Shown here: positions 21,521-30,319 of the stretch, piece by piece | How the letters are laid out: each line of letters opens with the position of its first letter | How positions within the stretch are numbered: position 1 is the stretch's first letter | From: an uncultured Opitutaceae bacterium | GTDB taxonomy: Bacteria; Verrucomicrobiota; Verrucomicrobiia; Opitutales; Opitutaceae | Assembly: GCA_903891325.1 (NCBI GenBank) | Contig: CAITEC010000062.1 | Coordinates: 51,234 to 115,233, forward strand | Reading direction: 5' to 3' | Length of the DNA stretch: 64,000 nt | Made by a program: the position numbers and the translations under genes | The notes under the pieces: generated by a model | Seen by the model: only the letters and a program-made list of their open reading frames with translations | The model's database searches: none | What the model was told of the DNA's origin: nothing

Positions 21521-21963
21521 TTGAGGACTTCCTGGTGGAAGGCGGTCCAGTCGTCGAGGGCGTTGAGCTCGGTCGCCGAGCCCAGGACGCTGCCGTCGTC
21601 CGGGTAGCCCGCCGCCTTGAGGATTCCCTGGCGCGTCTCGTCGCCGTGGTGGTAGCCGAGGATGGACTGGTTCAGCTTGTAGACCGAGGCCCGGCTGAGC
21701 TTGACGCCCGGCTGAGCCTTCACCCACGCCTCGAATTCCCCGTAGGTGGGGCGCTTGTCGGTGACGAACTTGCGAACCGCGTCGGCGGTGAGCCCCAGCC
21801 CGTCGATGACCATCTGGTCGAAGCCCTTGCCGATGCCCGGGTAACCGGCGGCAAGCTTGCCGCGGGCCTCGAGGGAGACCTTGAGCCAGAGGCGCGGGAG
21901 GTGGAGGACCCCGAGGGGGCCGGCCACGTTGCAGGGAATCATCGGGATTAACGTCGAGCTCAT
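21517..21963 (-). CDS. DUF5069 domain protein
   Basis: The protein has 148 residues with no signal peptide. The sequence LHLPRLWLKVSLEARGKLAA, YPGIGKGFDQMVIDGLGLT and a C-terminal HHGDETRQGILKAAGYPDDG resemble DUF5069, a family common in Verrucomicrobiota and of unknown function. A second member lies at 37665-38132. The gene is 78 bases downstream of the Rieske ferredoxin and overlaps the OB-fold gene by 4 bases, so it is probably the tenth gene of the long minus-strand operon. Confidence 0.65.
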   Translation of the reverse strand: MSSTLIPMIPCNVAGPLGVLHLPRLWLKVSLEARGKLAAGYPGIGKGFDQMVIDGLGLTADAVRKFVTDKRPTYGEFEAWVKAQPGVKLSRASVYKLNQSILGYHHGDETRQGILKAAGYPDDGSVLGSATELNALDDWTAFHQEVLK

Positions 21964-22041
21964 GATGTTACTTTCTTGGGTTTTGGGATTTCAGTTGGGG
22001 TTTGAAGGGGAAGCGGAGAAAAAAGGCAAAAACTGAAAAGG

Positions 22042-22362
22042 TCAAATTGAAGGATCGATCGACAGCCGCCCGCCCTCGATCCTCACCTTGTAGGTCTTCA
22101 GGTTCGTGCAGGCGGGGGCGCCCTTGGCCTCCCCGGTCGTGAAGTCGAAGCGCCCGTTGTGCTTCGGGCACTCGATGAGGTTGCCCATGACGAATCCCCC
22201 CGAGAGGTGGACCCGGGCGTGCGTGCAGTTGCCGTCCGTCGCGTAGTACCGGTCGTCCTTGGTCCGGTAGATCGCAAAGGTCCTGCCCGCGCCGTCGAAG
22301 CGCATCACGTCCTCGCGCGCGATGTCACCCGGCGCGCAGACGTCCAGCCAGGGCCCGCTCAT
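22042..22362 (-). CDS. MocE-type Rieske [2Fe-2S] ferredoxin
   Basis: The protein has 106 residues, the usual size of a small soluble Rieske ferredoxin. The cluster ligands are C46-x-H48 (NCTHARVHLSGG) and C65-x2-H68 (ECPKHNGRFD). Such proteins pass electrons to oxygenases. In rhizopine catabolism MocE serves the desaturase-like MocD. Here the gene overlaps the desaturase-like gene by 4 bases in the same order, which supports a MocDE pair. No ferredoxin reductase (MocF) was seen in the window, so the reductase must come from elsewhere. Confidence 0.85.
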   Translation of the reverse strand: MSGPWLDVCAPGDIAREDVMRFDGAGRTFAIYRTKDDRYYATDGNCTHARVHLSGGFVMGNLIECPKHNGRFDFTTGEAKGAPACTNLKTYKVRIEGGRLSIDPSI

Positions 22363-23399
22363 CGGCGCGCGGGAAGCTCCCGCTTGACGAAGTAGGTCGG
22401 GTCCTTCCGCTGCCGGAGCAGGGCGGGGATGATCTCGCGGTAGGCCTCGAGGATGCTGCCGTAGGGCTTGGGCATGTCGGGCTTCAGCTCCTTGTGCAGG
22501 GCCGCAAGCGAGTGGTAGGGGACCATCGGGAACATGTGGTGCTCAACGTGGTAATTCATGTTCCAGTAGATGAACCGGTTGATGGGGTTCATGTAGACGG
22601 TCCGGCAGTTGAGCCGGTGGTCGAGGACGTCCTCGGCCAGCCCCGCGTGCTGGGTCGTCCCGTAGATGAGCCCGAGCCAGGCGCCGTAGAACGAGGGCAG
22701 CCCGACGTACATCAGGGGGAGGATGCTGTGGATGGCCAGCGACCAGGCGATGAATCCGGCGTAGATCAGCACATAGATCCGGGCGTTCCGGTAGACCTTG
22801 TGCCGCTCCTCGTCCGGGATGTAGGTGGCCTCGGCGGCAGTGAGCCGGCCGAGGCAGTGGATGCACATCCGGCCCAATTCCCGCGGGCCGGACTTGAGCG
22901 CGAAGGCGGCGAGGAAAATCCCGAGAAAGTCGGGCGGGCGCGGGAACGCGATCTCCGGATCCCGACCGACGATGATCGTGTCGGTGTGGTGCCGGGTGTG
23001 GCTCCAGCGCCAGGGCACCGACTCGCGCAGGATCATGAAGGAGCCGATCTCATAGAGGGCGTCGTTCATCCACGTCGTCTTGAAGGCGGTGCGGTGCAGA
23101 TCCTCGTGCCAGCGGGAATCCGAGGACGACCCGTAGAGGACCCCGTAGGCCGCGAAGGGGAGGATGGCCCACCAGCTTCCCCAGAGCCGGTAGCCCAGGT
23201 ACCCGGTGATGCCGAGCAGCGCGAACCAGATGACCGTGTCACGGATCGCCGGGCCGTCCCGGCGCTGCATGAGCTCCTTCAGGCGCGCGCGGGATATCGG
23301 GCAGGCGTACCACTCGGCGCTGGCAAGGCCCTGCTCCTCGGCCAGCTTGGTGTCGCGCCCGATCAGGCTGTAGTCGCGTTTGGATATTTCGATGGGCAT
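22359..23399 (-). CDS. MocD-like membrane oxygenase (fatty-acid-desaturase family)
   Basis: The protein has 346 residues with several membrane segments. Histidine boxes are HEDLH (98-102), HTRHH (134-138) and HVEHH (284-288), plus QHAG near 250, enough to bind a diiron site. Its stop overlaps the Rieske ferredoxin start by 4 bases. In the rhizopine pathway the MocD/MocE/MocF system oxidatively demethylates 3-O-methyl-scyllo-inosamine. A similar O-demethylation or hydroxylation is therefore a reasonable inference, and lipid desaturation is the alternative. It is paralogous to 14935-15972. Confidence 0.8.
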   Translation of the reverse strand: MPIEISKRDYSLIGRDTKLAEEQGLASAEWYACPISRARLKELMQRRDGPAIRDTVIWFALLGITGYLGYRLWGSWWAILPFAAYGVLYGSSSDSRWHEDLHRTAFKTTWMNDALYEIGSFMILRESVPWRWSHTRHHTDTIIVGRDPEIAFPRPPDFLGIFLAAFALKSGPRELGRMCIHCLGRLTAAEATYIPDEERHKVYRNARIYVLIYAGFIAWSLAIHSILPLMYVGLPSFYGAWLGLIYGTTQHAGLAEDVLDHRLNCRTVYMNPINRFIYWNMNYHVEHHMFPMVPYHSLAALHKELKPDMPKPYGSILEAYREIIPALLRQRKDPTYFVKRELPARR

Positions 23400-23456
23400 G
23401 GGGTCTGTTGTCTGGGGAGGGCTCCATGGATACCTCCACGGGCACCTTGCGCAATC

Positions 23457-24917
23457 CTACTCGGTCGCGGACGAAACGGAAATCTTTTTCAGGTCGGCGC
23501 GCCGGTGCTCGTAGGTGACATCGTAGGCGAGAACCCGGGGGTCCGGCGGCGTCCCACCTGCCCGGCAGGCGTCAAGGTAGAGATCGGGCCACCAGTTGCG
23601 GTGCCGCGTGAGGCCCTGATCGCGCCACGCCTTCCAGCCGGTGAAAAGGACGTTCCAGTGGCGGTCCCCGAAGGCAAGCGCCTCCTGGGTGCTCCCGAAC
23701 TGCGGCAGGTACCAGTCCCGGCCGATCCGCGCGTGGAGGACCTCGTCGGCCCAGTCGTAATCCTGGAAGAGCCCGGCAAGGCGGCTGCCCGAGCCCAGGG
23801 CCACCTCCCACTCGTAGCGCTTGCCCGTCCGGGCCATGAGCCCCTGCTCGACAAAGTACAGGACCCCGTGCCTCTCCAGGGGCTTGAGCTGGGCGTTCAT
23901 GATCAGCGCATAGGTGCCGTTGATCATCGCCTTGCGCCAGTCCACGCCGAGGCTCGCGAAGCCGACCTCGCCCATCAGGGAATGCCGGGCCTCGTCCCAG
24001 AGCTGCCGGCTCATTTCCCGGTAATAATCCCAGGGCTTGCCCCGGGTCTCGGTGATGACGCTCGCCATCATCTCCGGGATCTCGATCTCCCGGATCCGCC
24101 GGAAGAAGAGCATGAGGGCCTTCGGACCGGCGGGCATCGTCTCGTCGTAGATGAACGCCTCGGCGTTGACCCCGCGGTTGTAGGGATCAGGGAATCGCTC
24201 GTCCCTCCCGGGCTTGCCGTCGTAGGCATAGGGCGTCGCGGAGTGGCGTCGCGCCGGCGCCGCCTTCGCGGCCTCCCCGGACCCGTCCAACCCGCCGGCC
24301 GACTCCAGGCAGGAATCCAGGAAGCCGAGCCAGCCGGACATCCGCTCCCGCGCCACGGCGTCGACAAGCCGGGCGACCGCCTCGTCCCCGAATCGCGCGA
24401 TGTCCCCGAGCTCCAGGAGCGCAAAGCGGCAGAGGCGCACCGTCGGGTGGTCGGCGAGGATGTTCGTCCCGGCAATGTGGGCCTCGAGGGCCGCGCGGAG
24501 GGCGGGAAAGGCTTTTTCATAAAGCCCGGCGACCAGCTCGGCCGTGCCCGGTGCCGCGAGGATCTCGTCAAAGAAGATCTCCAGGCCGGGGTCGGGCACC
24601 GCATCGAGCCCCAGCGGCGGTTCCCGCATCTCCCCCACCCGCGTCCTGAAGGCGGCAACGTGCTCCGCACAGAGGTGCGCATGCAGGCTGAACGCCGTCT
24701 TCAGCTCGTAGATCGGCTCGGCCGTGAGCCGCGCCGTGAGGATCCCGTGCAGCCGCCGCAGCGCGTAGTGGTGGCGCTTGAGCCGCGCGACGCACGCCTC
24801 GACCGAATACCCGTCGCGCAGGGCCTCGGCGAAGGTGCAGAGCCCGCCGAGCGGCGGCAGCCCGCGGTAGGGCTCGCAGGGAGGGGCGCCGGCGGGCTTA
24901 TTTGGCGGCGCGGTCAT
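23457..24917 (-). CDS. Ferritin-like four-helix diiron protein
   Basis: The protein has 486 residues. The C-terminal half has the ligand pattern of a four-helix carboxylate diiron protein. Glutamates lie at 277-282 (REIEIPEMM), followed by E309-x2-H312 (WDEARHSLMGE), E356 (YFVEQGL) and E392-x2-H395 (DWADEVLHARIG). The N-terminal 200 residues are helical and poorly conserved in motif. I do not recognise a characterised family. It could be an oxygenase or N-oxygenase acting on the operon's substrate. It overlaps the end of the upstream sugar porter gene by 20 bases and lies 57 bases upstream of the MocD-like gene. Confidence 0.6.
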   Translation of the reverse strand: MTAPPNKPAGAPPCEPYRGLPPLGGLCTFAEALRDGYSVEACVARLKRHHYALRRLHGILTARLTAEPIYELKTAFSLHAHLCAEHVAAFRTRVGEMREPPLGLDAVPDPGLEIFFDEILAAPGTAELVAGLYEKAFPALRAALEAHIAGTNILADHPTVRLCRFALLELGDIARFGDEAVARLVDAVARERMSGWLGFLDSCLESAGGLDGSGEAAKAAPARRHSATPYAYDGKPGRDERFPDPYNRGVNAEAFIYDETMPAGPKALMLFFRRIREIEIPEMMASVITETRGKPWDYYREMSRQLWDEARHSLMGEVGFASLGVDWRKAMINGTYALIMNAQLKPLERHGVLYFVEQGLMARTGKRYEWEVALGSGSRLAGLFQDYDWADEVLHARIGRDWYLPQFGSTQEALAFGDRHWNVLFTGWKAWRDQGLTRHRNWWPDLYLDACRAGGTPPDPRVLAYDVTYEHRRADLKKISVSSATE

Positions 24918-26280
24918 CGTCCAGTTTCAACCAGAATCTCCCCATTTCCTCCAGCGTCTTGTCCTTCGTTTCCGGCAGCAACTTCCAGACAAAGACGGTG
25001 CCGCCGGCGCAGATGACCGCGAAGATGAGGAAGATGCCGCCCGGCTGGCCGAATTGGTCCTTGAACCAATCCCTCACGACCGGGAACAAAAGCGTGGTGA
25101 TGAACGAGGCCGCAAACATCGAGCACGTTGCGATGCACATGGCCTTCCCTCGCACCCGATTTGGATAAATTTCGGAAATGACGATCCAACTGAGCGGCCC
25201 CAGGGTAAGGACATAGGACGCGATCGGAACGCACATGGCGGCGAGGGTGATCGCAATCGGCAGGTGCCGGGTGAAATTGAGGAACATCAGGATGTGCCCG
25301 ATCACCATGCCGAAGCCCCCGCCAATCAGGATGCCGCGGCGGGAGAATACGCGGATGAGCCAGAACGCGATCGCCGTGCAAATCAGGATCCAGACACAGA
25401 GCAGGACGGAATTGAAGATGGCGCTCGACGCGCTCTTGATCCCCGCGGCCTGCAGCAGGGTCGGACTGTAGAGGATGATCATGTTGCAGCCGTCGATTTG
25501 GGAATAGACCATCAGGGCGATCCCGATGATCAGCGCCAGGCGGACACCGGGCAGGCGCAGTTCCGAGAAACCGCCGGACTCCTCCTTCAGCTCATCCTGG
25601 ATCTCATTCAGCACCTTGTCCGCCTCGGTTGTCCCGTTGATCCGGGTCAGGACTCCGAGGGCCTCCTTCACCCGGCCCATCGCGGCCAGCCAGCGGGGGC
25701 TCTCCGGCACGCAATACAGGCCCAGCATGAAGACCAGGACCGGCGCTCCCATGGTGGCGAACATCCACCGCCAGCATTCGGGATCGCCGCCCCGGGACAG
25801 GATCCAGTCCACGAAAACCGACATCGACAGCCCGATGCCAACAGCCAGCTGAAAGACCATCACCAGCCGGCCGCGCAGATGGGCCGGGGCGATTTCAGCG
25901 ATAAACATCGGGGATACCGTCGACGCCAGCCCCACCCCCATTCCGCCGACGAAGCGCCAGCCGGAAAATACCCAGATATGGTGGGCCAGCGCGCATCCGA
26001 TGGACGAGGCCATGAAAAGAATGCCCGCCAGGAGGAGGGTGCGCCGCCGGCCGATCGAGTCGGCTATCCAGACTCCCATCAGGGGACCAAACGGGCAGCC
26101 CAGGATCGCGCTGCCCATGACCACGCCTTCCATGCCCGGCGAGAAGGCAAACTCGGACTTAAGGAATATGATCGCCCCCGATATGAGCGACAGGTCGTAG
26201 CCGAACAGGAATCCCCCCACGGCGGCGACCAGCACGACGAGGTAGAGGTAGGTTGTGCTGATGCCCTTTTCCGAGTTCAT
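24898..26280 (-). CDS. MFS sugar porter
   Basis: The protein has 460 residues and 12 expected membrane helices. Sugar-porter signatures are clear: GGFLFGYDLSLISGA, DSIGRRRTLL, PMFIAEIAPAHLRGRLV, PESPRWL, ISEIYPNRVRGKAM and the C-terminal LPETKDKTLEEM. It should be a proton-coupled importer of a hexose, pentose or inositol-like compound. The local base composition looks somewhat less GC-rich than its neighbours. It sits 15 bases after the epimerase gene. Confidence 0.9.
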   Translation of the reverse strand: MNSEKGISTTYLYLVVLVAAVGGFLFGYDLSLISGAIIFLKSEFAFSPGMEGVVMGSAILGCPFGPLMGVWIADSIGRRRTLLLAGILFMASSIGCALAHHIWVFSGWRFVGGMGVGLASTVSPMFIAEIAPAHLRGRLVMVFQLAVGIGLSMSVFVDWILSRGGDPECWRWMFATMGAPVLVFMLGLYCVPESPRWLAAMGRVKEALGVLTRINGTTEADKVLNEIQDELKEESGGFSELRLPGVRLALIIGIALMVYSQIDGCNMIILYSPTLLQAAGIKSASSAIFNSVLLCVWILICTAIAFWLIRVFSRRGILIGGGFGMVIGHILMFLNFTRHLPIAITLAAMCVPIASYVLTLGPLSWIVISEIYPNRVRGKAMCIATCSMFAASFITTLLFPVVRDWFKDQFGQPGGIFLIFAVICAGGTVFVWKLLPETKDKTLEEMGRFWLKLDDDRAAK

Positions 26281-26295
26281 GGGTTGATGCCGGGG

Positions 26296-27294
26296 TTAGA
26301 CGTTTCCTGCCGAGTGGTGGATCCAAAAGCTCTCCCGCCAAATGCCGCCGGAGGCGACCGACTGAACCGGATCCGCCCGGCCGTTCGCCGGGGGATTCAG
26401 CGCGTTGATCGTCGCGGTCATGGGCTCAAAGCAGATGTAATCCTCGCCCGCGGGCGCGTAGATCACCGAAACCGGGAATTTTGGCCCCTGGACGAGCGTG
26501 ATCCGCTCGGCCTTCCCCTGGACCCAGAATTCAGCCCGGCCGTCCGCCCGGGCGTGCAGCCGCGGCAGGACGTAGACAGACTTCAGCGAGGAAAAGGGCG
26601 CAGGCTCCGGAAGTCCCATGGGGATCATCGTGCCCGTTGGAAAATAGGTCGCGGACAGGGGCATCTCCTCGGCCGCCGGGAAGTGGGTTTTCCAGGATTC
26701 CCGCGGCGCATCGTGGAGCCGGAAGAAGGGATGGTAGCCGAGCGACACGGGCATCGGCTCCAGCGCATGGTTTTCCAGCACGGTCTCAACCTCCAGGACG
26801 CCGTCCTTCAACCGGTGGGTCACCGCCATCGTGTGCGCGAAGGGAAACTGGGCCATCAGGTCCGGGTGCCTCCAAAACTCCAGCCGGCAGGTGGCGACCG
26901 CCCCCTCCGGACCCGCCGCCAGCTCCGAGACCTTCCAGGCCCGCGAATTAACCAGCAGCCCGTGGACGGGAAAGCCGCTGTCATCCAGGGGATAGTTCCC
27001 CAGTTCCCTGTTGAGCAGGTAGCGCCTGCCATTGGCGCGGAAGGAGTGCGTGTCCAGCCGGTTTGCCCAGGGCGCCATGAGGGGATTTCCAAAGAAGACG
27101 GGCTTCGCGCCGAGCTTGCCCAGGGCGAAGGGCGACCAGAGGTAGTTTCGGCCGTCCACCGCGAACTCGAAGGCGTTGTTGCCGATCGACGGGGCGATCG
27201 CCACCTCCGTCCGCCGGGCCGCGTCCCGCAGGCGCAGGACGCCCACGCCGTCGACGAGGTCCTCGCGCGCGGTGTAATTCTCGGGGGACGCCAT
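26296..27294 (-). CDS. Aldose 1-epimerase family protein
   Basis: The protein has 332 residues. It resembles galactose mutarotase family enzymes: NPLMAPWANRLDTHSF, a histidine in GFPVHGLL, a second in SLGYHPFFRLHD, and a late acidic residue in YICFEPMTATINALN as general base. It should interconvert sugar anomers in the cytoplasm. It lies 30 bases after the 2OG-oxygenase gene and 15 before the sugar porter. Its presence argues that the operon's substrate is, or releases, a reducing sugar. Confidence 0.85.
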   Translation of the reverse strand: MASPENYTAREDLVDGVGVLRLRDAARRTEVAIAPSIGNNAFEFAVDGRNYLWSPFALGKLGAKPVFFGNPLMAPWANRLDTHSFRANGRRYLLNRELGNYPLDDSGFPVHGLLVNSRAWKVSELAAGPEGAVATCRLEFWRHPDLMAQFPFAHTMAVTHRLKDGVLEVETVLENHALEPMPVSLGYHPFFRLHDAPRESWKTHFPAAEEMPLSATYFPTGTMIPMGLPEPAPFSSLKSVYVLPRLHARADGRAEFWVQGKAERITLVQGPKFPVSVIYAPAGEDYICFEPMTATINALNPPANGRADPVQSVASGGIWRESFWIHHSAGNV

Positions 27295-27324
27295 GGGGAT
27301 CGTTCGGGTCAGCCCTGGCGCCGC

Positions 27325-28245
27325 TCAGGACCAGACGAAGATCTCGTCGTCGTCGGGCGAGTAGCCGATGAAGACGGCCAGGACGATCCGGGGCGACTTT
27401 CCCAGCAGCGCCGGCACCTCGTGGATGCACTGCGTGTTGAAGAAGTAGAGGTCGCCGGGGTTCAGGCCGACCGCGCACGAGCCGATCCCCTGCGCGTGCG
27501 CGTAGGCGTGGAAGGTCCCGGAGGAAAGCGCCGGCTCGACCTCCGGCGTCCACAGCCGGTGGTGGACGATCGTCTGCGTGCCCCCGCCATTCGGGGTGTC
27601 GTTCTGGAGGCAGAGGATCCCCGCAAACTGGTTCACGAAGCGCGACGCCGCGTACGTGAAGCGCTTTTCGCGGAGCCGGACGTGGTCGAAGTGGGGCGCG
27701 TAGGCGTGGTCGCCGTAGTGGATCCGGAAGATCGCCGGACCGTAGCTTCTCCCGTCGGGCTCGCGGGCGGTAAGGACCCGCTTTCCGCCCGCCAGGGCGG
27801 CGAGCGAGCCGTAAAGCGTGTCCACGGGGTTCCGGAATCCGTCGAAAAGGGACTTGAAAAGGGCCTGGGTCTCCGCCGCGTGCTGGAAGAAGGCCTCCCG
27901 GTCCCCGCCCCGGTTCCCGAGGCTCGTCCCGATGTCGATCCGCCTGCGCGGCTCCGCGGAGGACGCGGTGGCGGCCGGGTCGGGCATCAGCCCGCGGCTG
28001 ATGAAGCGGCCGATCAGCCCCGCGCAGTCGGCCGCCGGATAGGCCCCCCGAAGGATGATCGCGGGAATCCGGGCCTCGGCGAGCGACCGCAGCGGGTCGG
28101 GATCCCCCGAGAGGACAGCGGCGACGTCCGGGCCGGCGGGCGCCCAGGCGGGATCGAAGCGCGGCGGAAAGGCCTTCAGGTCCGCCAGGGAGGTGTCCCG
28201 CTCGGGTTCGGGGGAGGCCGGCTTCCAATTGGGGTCGGCGCTCAT
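27325..28245 (-). CDS. 2-oxoglutarate/Fe(II)-dependent oxygenase
   Basis: The protein has 306 residues. The metal triad reads H185-x-D187 in APHFDHVRL and H275 in [10 protein letters not shown], with R286 positioned to bind 2-oxoglutarate. [10 protein letters not shown] and [10 protein letters not shown] are typical of a cupin-fold oxygenase such as prolyl-hydroxylase-like or halogenase-like enzymes. Because D187 is present, hydroxylation or demethylation is more likely than halogenation. The stop region is free. The start overlaps the upstream SDR gene's stop by 4 bases. Confidence 0.75.
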   Translation of the reverse strand: MSADPNWKPASPEPERDTSLADLKAFPPRFDPAWAPAGPDVAAVLSGDPDPLRSLAEARIPAIILRGAYPAADCAGLIGRFISRGLMPDPAATASSAEPRRRIDIGTSLGNRGGDREAFFQHAAETQALFKSLFDGFRNPVDTLYGSLAALAGGKRVLTAREPDGRSYGPAIFRIHYGDHAYAPHFDHVRLREKRFTYAASRFVNQFAGILCLQNDTPNGGGTQTIVHHRLWTPEVEPALSSGTFHAYAHAQGIGSCAVGLNPGDLYFFNTQCIHEVPALLGKSPRIVLAVFIGYSPDDDEIFVWS

Positions 28246-29009
28246 GACGACTGGAGGGAAAGCCTGGCGAGTTGGCCGCCGTCGACGGCGATCACCTGGC
28301 CGGTGAGGAAACTGGAGTTGTCAGAGAGCAGGAAGGCGACCGTCGGGGCGATGTCCCGGGGAAAGCCGACGCGCCCGACGGGGACCTGGCGGGCGGCGTC
28401 CTCCCGGCGGTAGTCCGGATAGTCCCGGAAATACGACTCGACCTCGACCAGCCCGGGCGCGACGCAGTTCACCGTGACCTGCCGGGTCGCGAGCTCGACG
28501 GCGAGCTGCCGCGTGAGGGCCTCGATCCCCCCCTTGGCCGCCGCGTAGTGCCCGAAGCGCGGGATCGAGGCGCTGCCGTGAACCGACCCGATGAAGACCA
28601 CCCGCCCGCCCGCCTCGGGCATCGCGCGCACCGCGGCCTGGGCCGAGAAAAACGCCGACTTGAGGTGCACGTTGTGGGTCCGGTCCCAGATCTCCGGGGT
28701 CACCTCCAGAAAGGGCCGCTGGATCGTGGGCCCGGCGTTGGAGACGAGGGCATCGACGCCCCCCATCTTCCGCACCGACTCCTCCACCACGGCAACTCCC
28801 TCCTCGGGGTGCTCGAGGTTGGCCTTGAAGGCGTGGGCGCGGCCGCCCTGGCTCCCGATCGCCTGCAGGGTCGCATCCGCCCCCTTGCCGCTCGCGTGGT
28901 AGCTGAAGCAGACCTCGGCCCCCTCCGCTGCGAGGAGGATGGCGATGCCCTGCCCGATCCCGGTGCCCCCGCCCGTGACGATGACGCGCTTTCCGGTCAG
29001 CGAAGGCAT
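28242..29009 (-). CDS. Short-chain dehydrogenase/reductase
   Basis: The protein has 255 residues of classical SDR type. It has an NAD(P)-binding motif TGGGTGIG (12-19), NAG in VSNAGP, and catalytic S142, Y155 and K159 (HYAAAKGG). It is most like 3-oxoacyl-ACP reductase or glucose-dehydrogenase-like SDRs acting on alcohols or keto sugars. It lies between the aminotransferase (13-base overlap) and the 2OG oxygenase (4-base overlap). It is therefore likely to produce or consume the keto group used by the aminotransferase. Confidence 0.85.
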   Translation of the reverse strand: MPSLTGKRVIVTGGGTGIGQGIAILLAAEGAEVCFSYHASGKGADATLQAIGSQGGRAHAFKANLEHPEEGVAVVEESVRKMGGVDALVSNAGPTIQRPFLEVTPEIWDRTHNVHLKSAFFSAQAAVRAMPEAGGRVVFIGSVHGSASIPRFGHYAAAKGGIEALTRQLAVELATRQVTVNCVAPGLVEVESYFRDYPDYRREDAARQVPVGRVGFPRDIAPTVAFLLSDNSSFLTGQVIAVDGGQLARLSLQSS

Positions 29010-30319
29010 AGTTTTTCCCTCAGGCCGCGCAGCACCTCGCCCAGGACCCCGAGGACCGTGTCGATGTCGGAGGGCGTGTGCTGGATCGAGTAGCCGTGGT
29101 GGGCGGCCGCGCCGCCGTAGTCGTGGAAGTAGACGCCCCGGTCCAGGCAGCCCCGGACGATCTCCAGCATGAGCGCCTTGTCGTGGCAGAAGATGTCCTC
29201 GTAGCGGACCGGCGGGGTCTTCCTTCCCAGGAGGATGTCAAACCGGGCTCCATGGTGGGGGACGATCATGCCAAGGTCGTTCGCCCTGATTATTTCATCC
29301 ACTCCGGCATGGAAAGCCTTTTCAAGCCCCTGCAGGGCCGGGTAGAACCCCGGCTTCTCCGCCTCGTCGAGGAAGGCGAGCCCGGCCATGACGGGGATAA
29401 GGTTCGCGTTGAAGGTGCCGCTGTGCTGCACGGGGCCGACCGGCTGGAAGAGGTCCATGATCTCGGCCTTCCCGCAGAATGCCGAGAGCGGCAGGCCGCC
29501 GCCGATCGCCTTTCCGATCGTGCAGACGTCCGGGATGACCCCGAAGTCCGCCTGCGCGCCGCCCGGCGATTTCTTGAATGAGGACTGAATCTCGTCAAAA
29601 AAGAGCACAATTCCCGCGTCCTTCGTCATTTGCCGGACCGCCTCGAGGTACCCGGGCAGGGGTGCGATGCCGCCCGAGTTGTAGTTGACCGGCTCGAGGA
29701 TGACCATGGCCGCCTCGTGGCCGTGCGCGGCGATCGCCCGCGCCATCGCCTCCGTGTCGTTGAAGGGGACCGGGATGATGAAGTCGGCGAATCCGGCCGG
29801 GATCCCCGGCGACTCCCGGTAGGGATGCTCCCGGTTCCCCGCGAAGGCGGAGGGCGGCGGCTGCCCGCCGATGTAGATCATCTCATGGTAGCCGTGGAAG
29901 TGCCCCTCCACGCGGATGATCTTGTCCTTGCGCGCGAAGGCCCGGCAGGCGCGGATCAGGTGCAGGGTCGCCTCGCTGCCCGACGAGCAGAACCGGATCC
30001 GGTCGGCGCAGGGGATGTGTGCGCAGAGCCGGCGCGCAAGCTCCTCGTGGTACTCGGTCTCGAACGAGCTGGCGATCCCCAGCTCGCAGGCCTTCCGGAC
30101 CGCCGCCTCGACCCCCGGGTGCGCGTGCCCGAGCAGGCCCGCCCCGTGGGCGCAGCACATGTCGATGAAGGAGCGGTCCTCCAGGTCGGTGATCCGCGAG
30201 CCGGCCGCGCGCGAGACGTAAAAGGGCGTCCCGATCGCGCGGTTCATCCGCACGGAGGAATTCACCCCGCCGGGCAGGACCCGCCTCGCCTTCTCATACT
30301 GGCCGCTATGGGTTTTCAA
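28997..30319 (-). CDS. Class III PLP-dependent aminotransferase (glutamate-1-semialdehyde-mutase-like)
   Basis: The protein has 440 residues from a TTG at 30319, which overlaps the upstream gene by 14 bases. The next in-frame ATG would delete the conserved N-terminus [16 protein letters not shown] lysine K270 is in [12 protein letters not shown]242 in FFDEIQSSF, and the SSGSEAT phosphate loop is present. The sequence resembles glutamate-1-semialdehyde aminomutase but is more likely a sugar, cyclitol or amino-acid aminotransferase given its operon. An HemL role cannot be excluded. Confidence 0.8.
   Translation of the reverse strand: MKTHSGQYEKARRVLPGGVNSSVRMNRAIGTPFYVSRAAGSRITDLEDRSFIDMCCAHGAGLLGHAHPGVEAAVRKACELGIASSFETEYHEELARRLCAHIPCADRIRFCSSGSEATLHLIRACRAFARKDKIIRVEGHFHGYHEMIYIGGQPPPSAFAGNREHPYRESPGIPAGFADFIIPVPFNDTEAMARAIAAHGHEAAMVILEPVNYNSGGIAPLPGYLEAVRQMTKDAGIVLFFDEIQSSFKKSPGGAQADFGVIPDVCTIGKAIGGGLPLSAFCGKAEIMDLFQPVGPVQHSGTFNANLIPVMAGLAFLDEAEKPGFYPALQGLEKAFHAGVDEIIRANDLGMIVPHHGARFDILLGRKTPPVRYEDIFCHDKALMLEIVRGCLDRGVYFHDYGGAAAHHGYSIQHTPSDIDTVLGVLGEVLRGLREKLCLR

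Noticed and set aside
22042..23399. Assigning mocD and mocE symbols and rhizopine catabolism outright
   Set aside because: The pair matches in order and family, but a MocF reductase and other moc genes are not in the window, so only a MocDE-like label is supportable.
25054..28413. Very long plus-strand open frame (over 1100 codons) opposite the sugar porter, epimerase and 2OG oxygenase genes
   Set aside because: It is antisense to genes with clear family motifs, and its product is low-complexity Arg/Pro/Gly-rich sequence typical of shadow frames in GC-rich DNA.
28997..30319. Calling the class III aminotransferase hemL
   Set aside because: Motifs resemble HemL, but the operon has no haem genes and contains sugar-handling enzymes, so the specific symbol is not justified.
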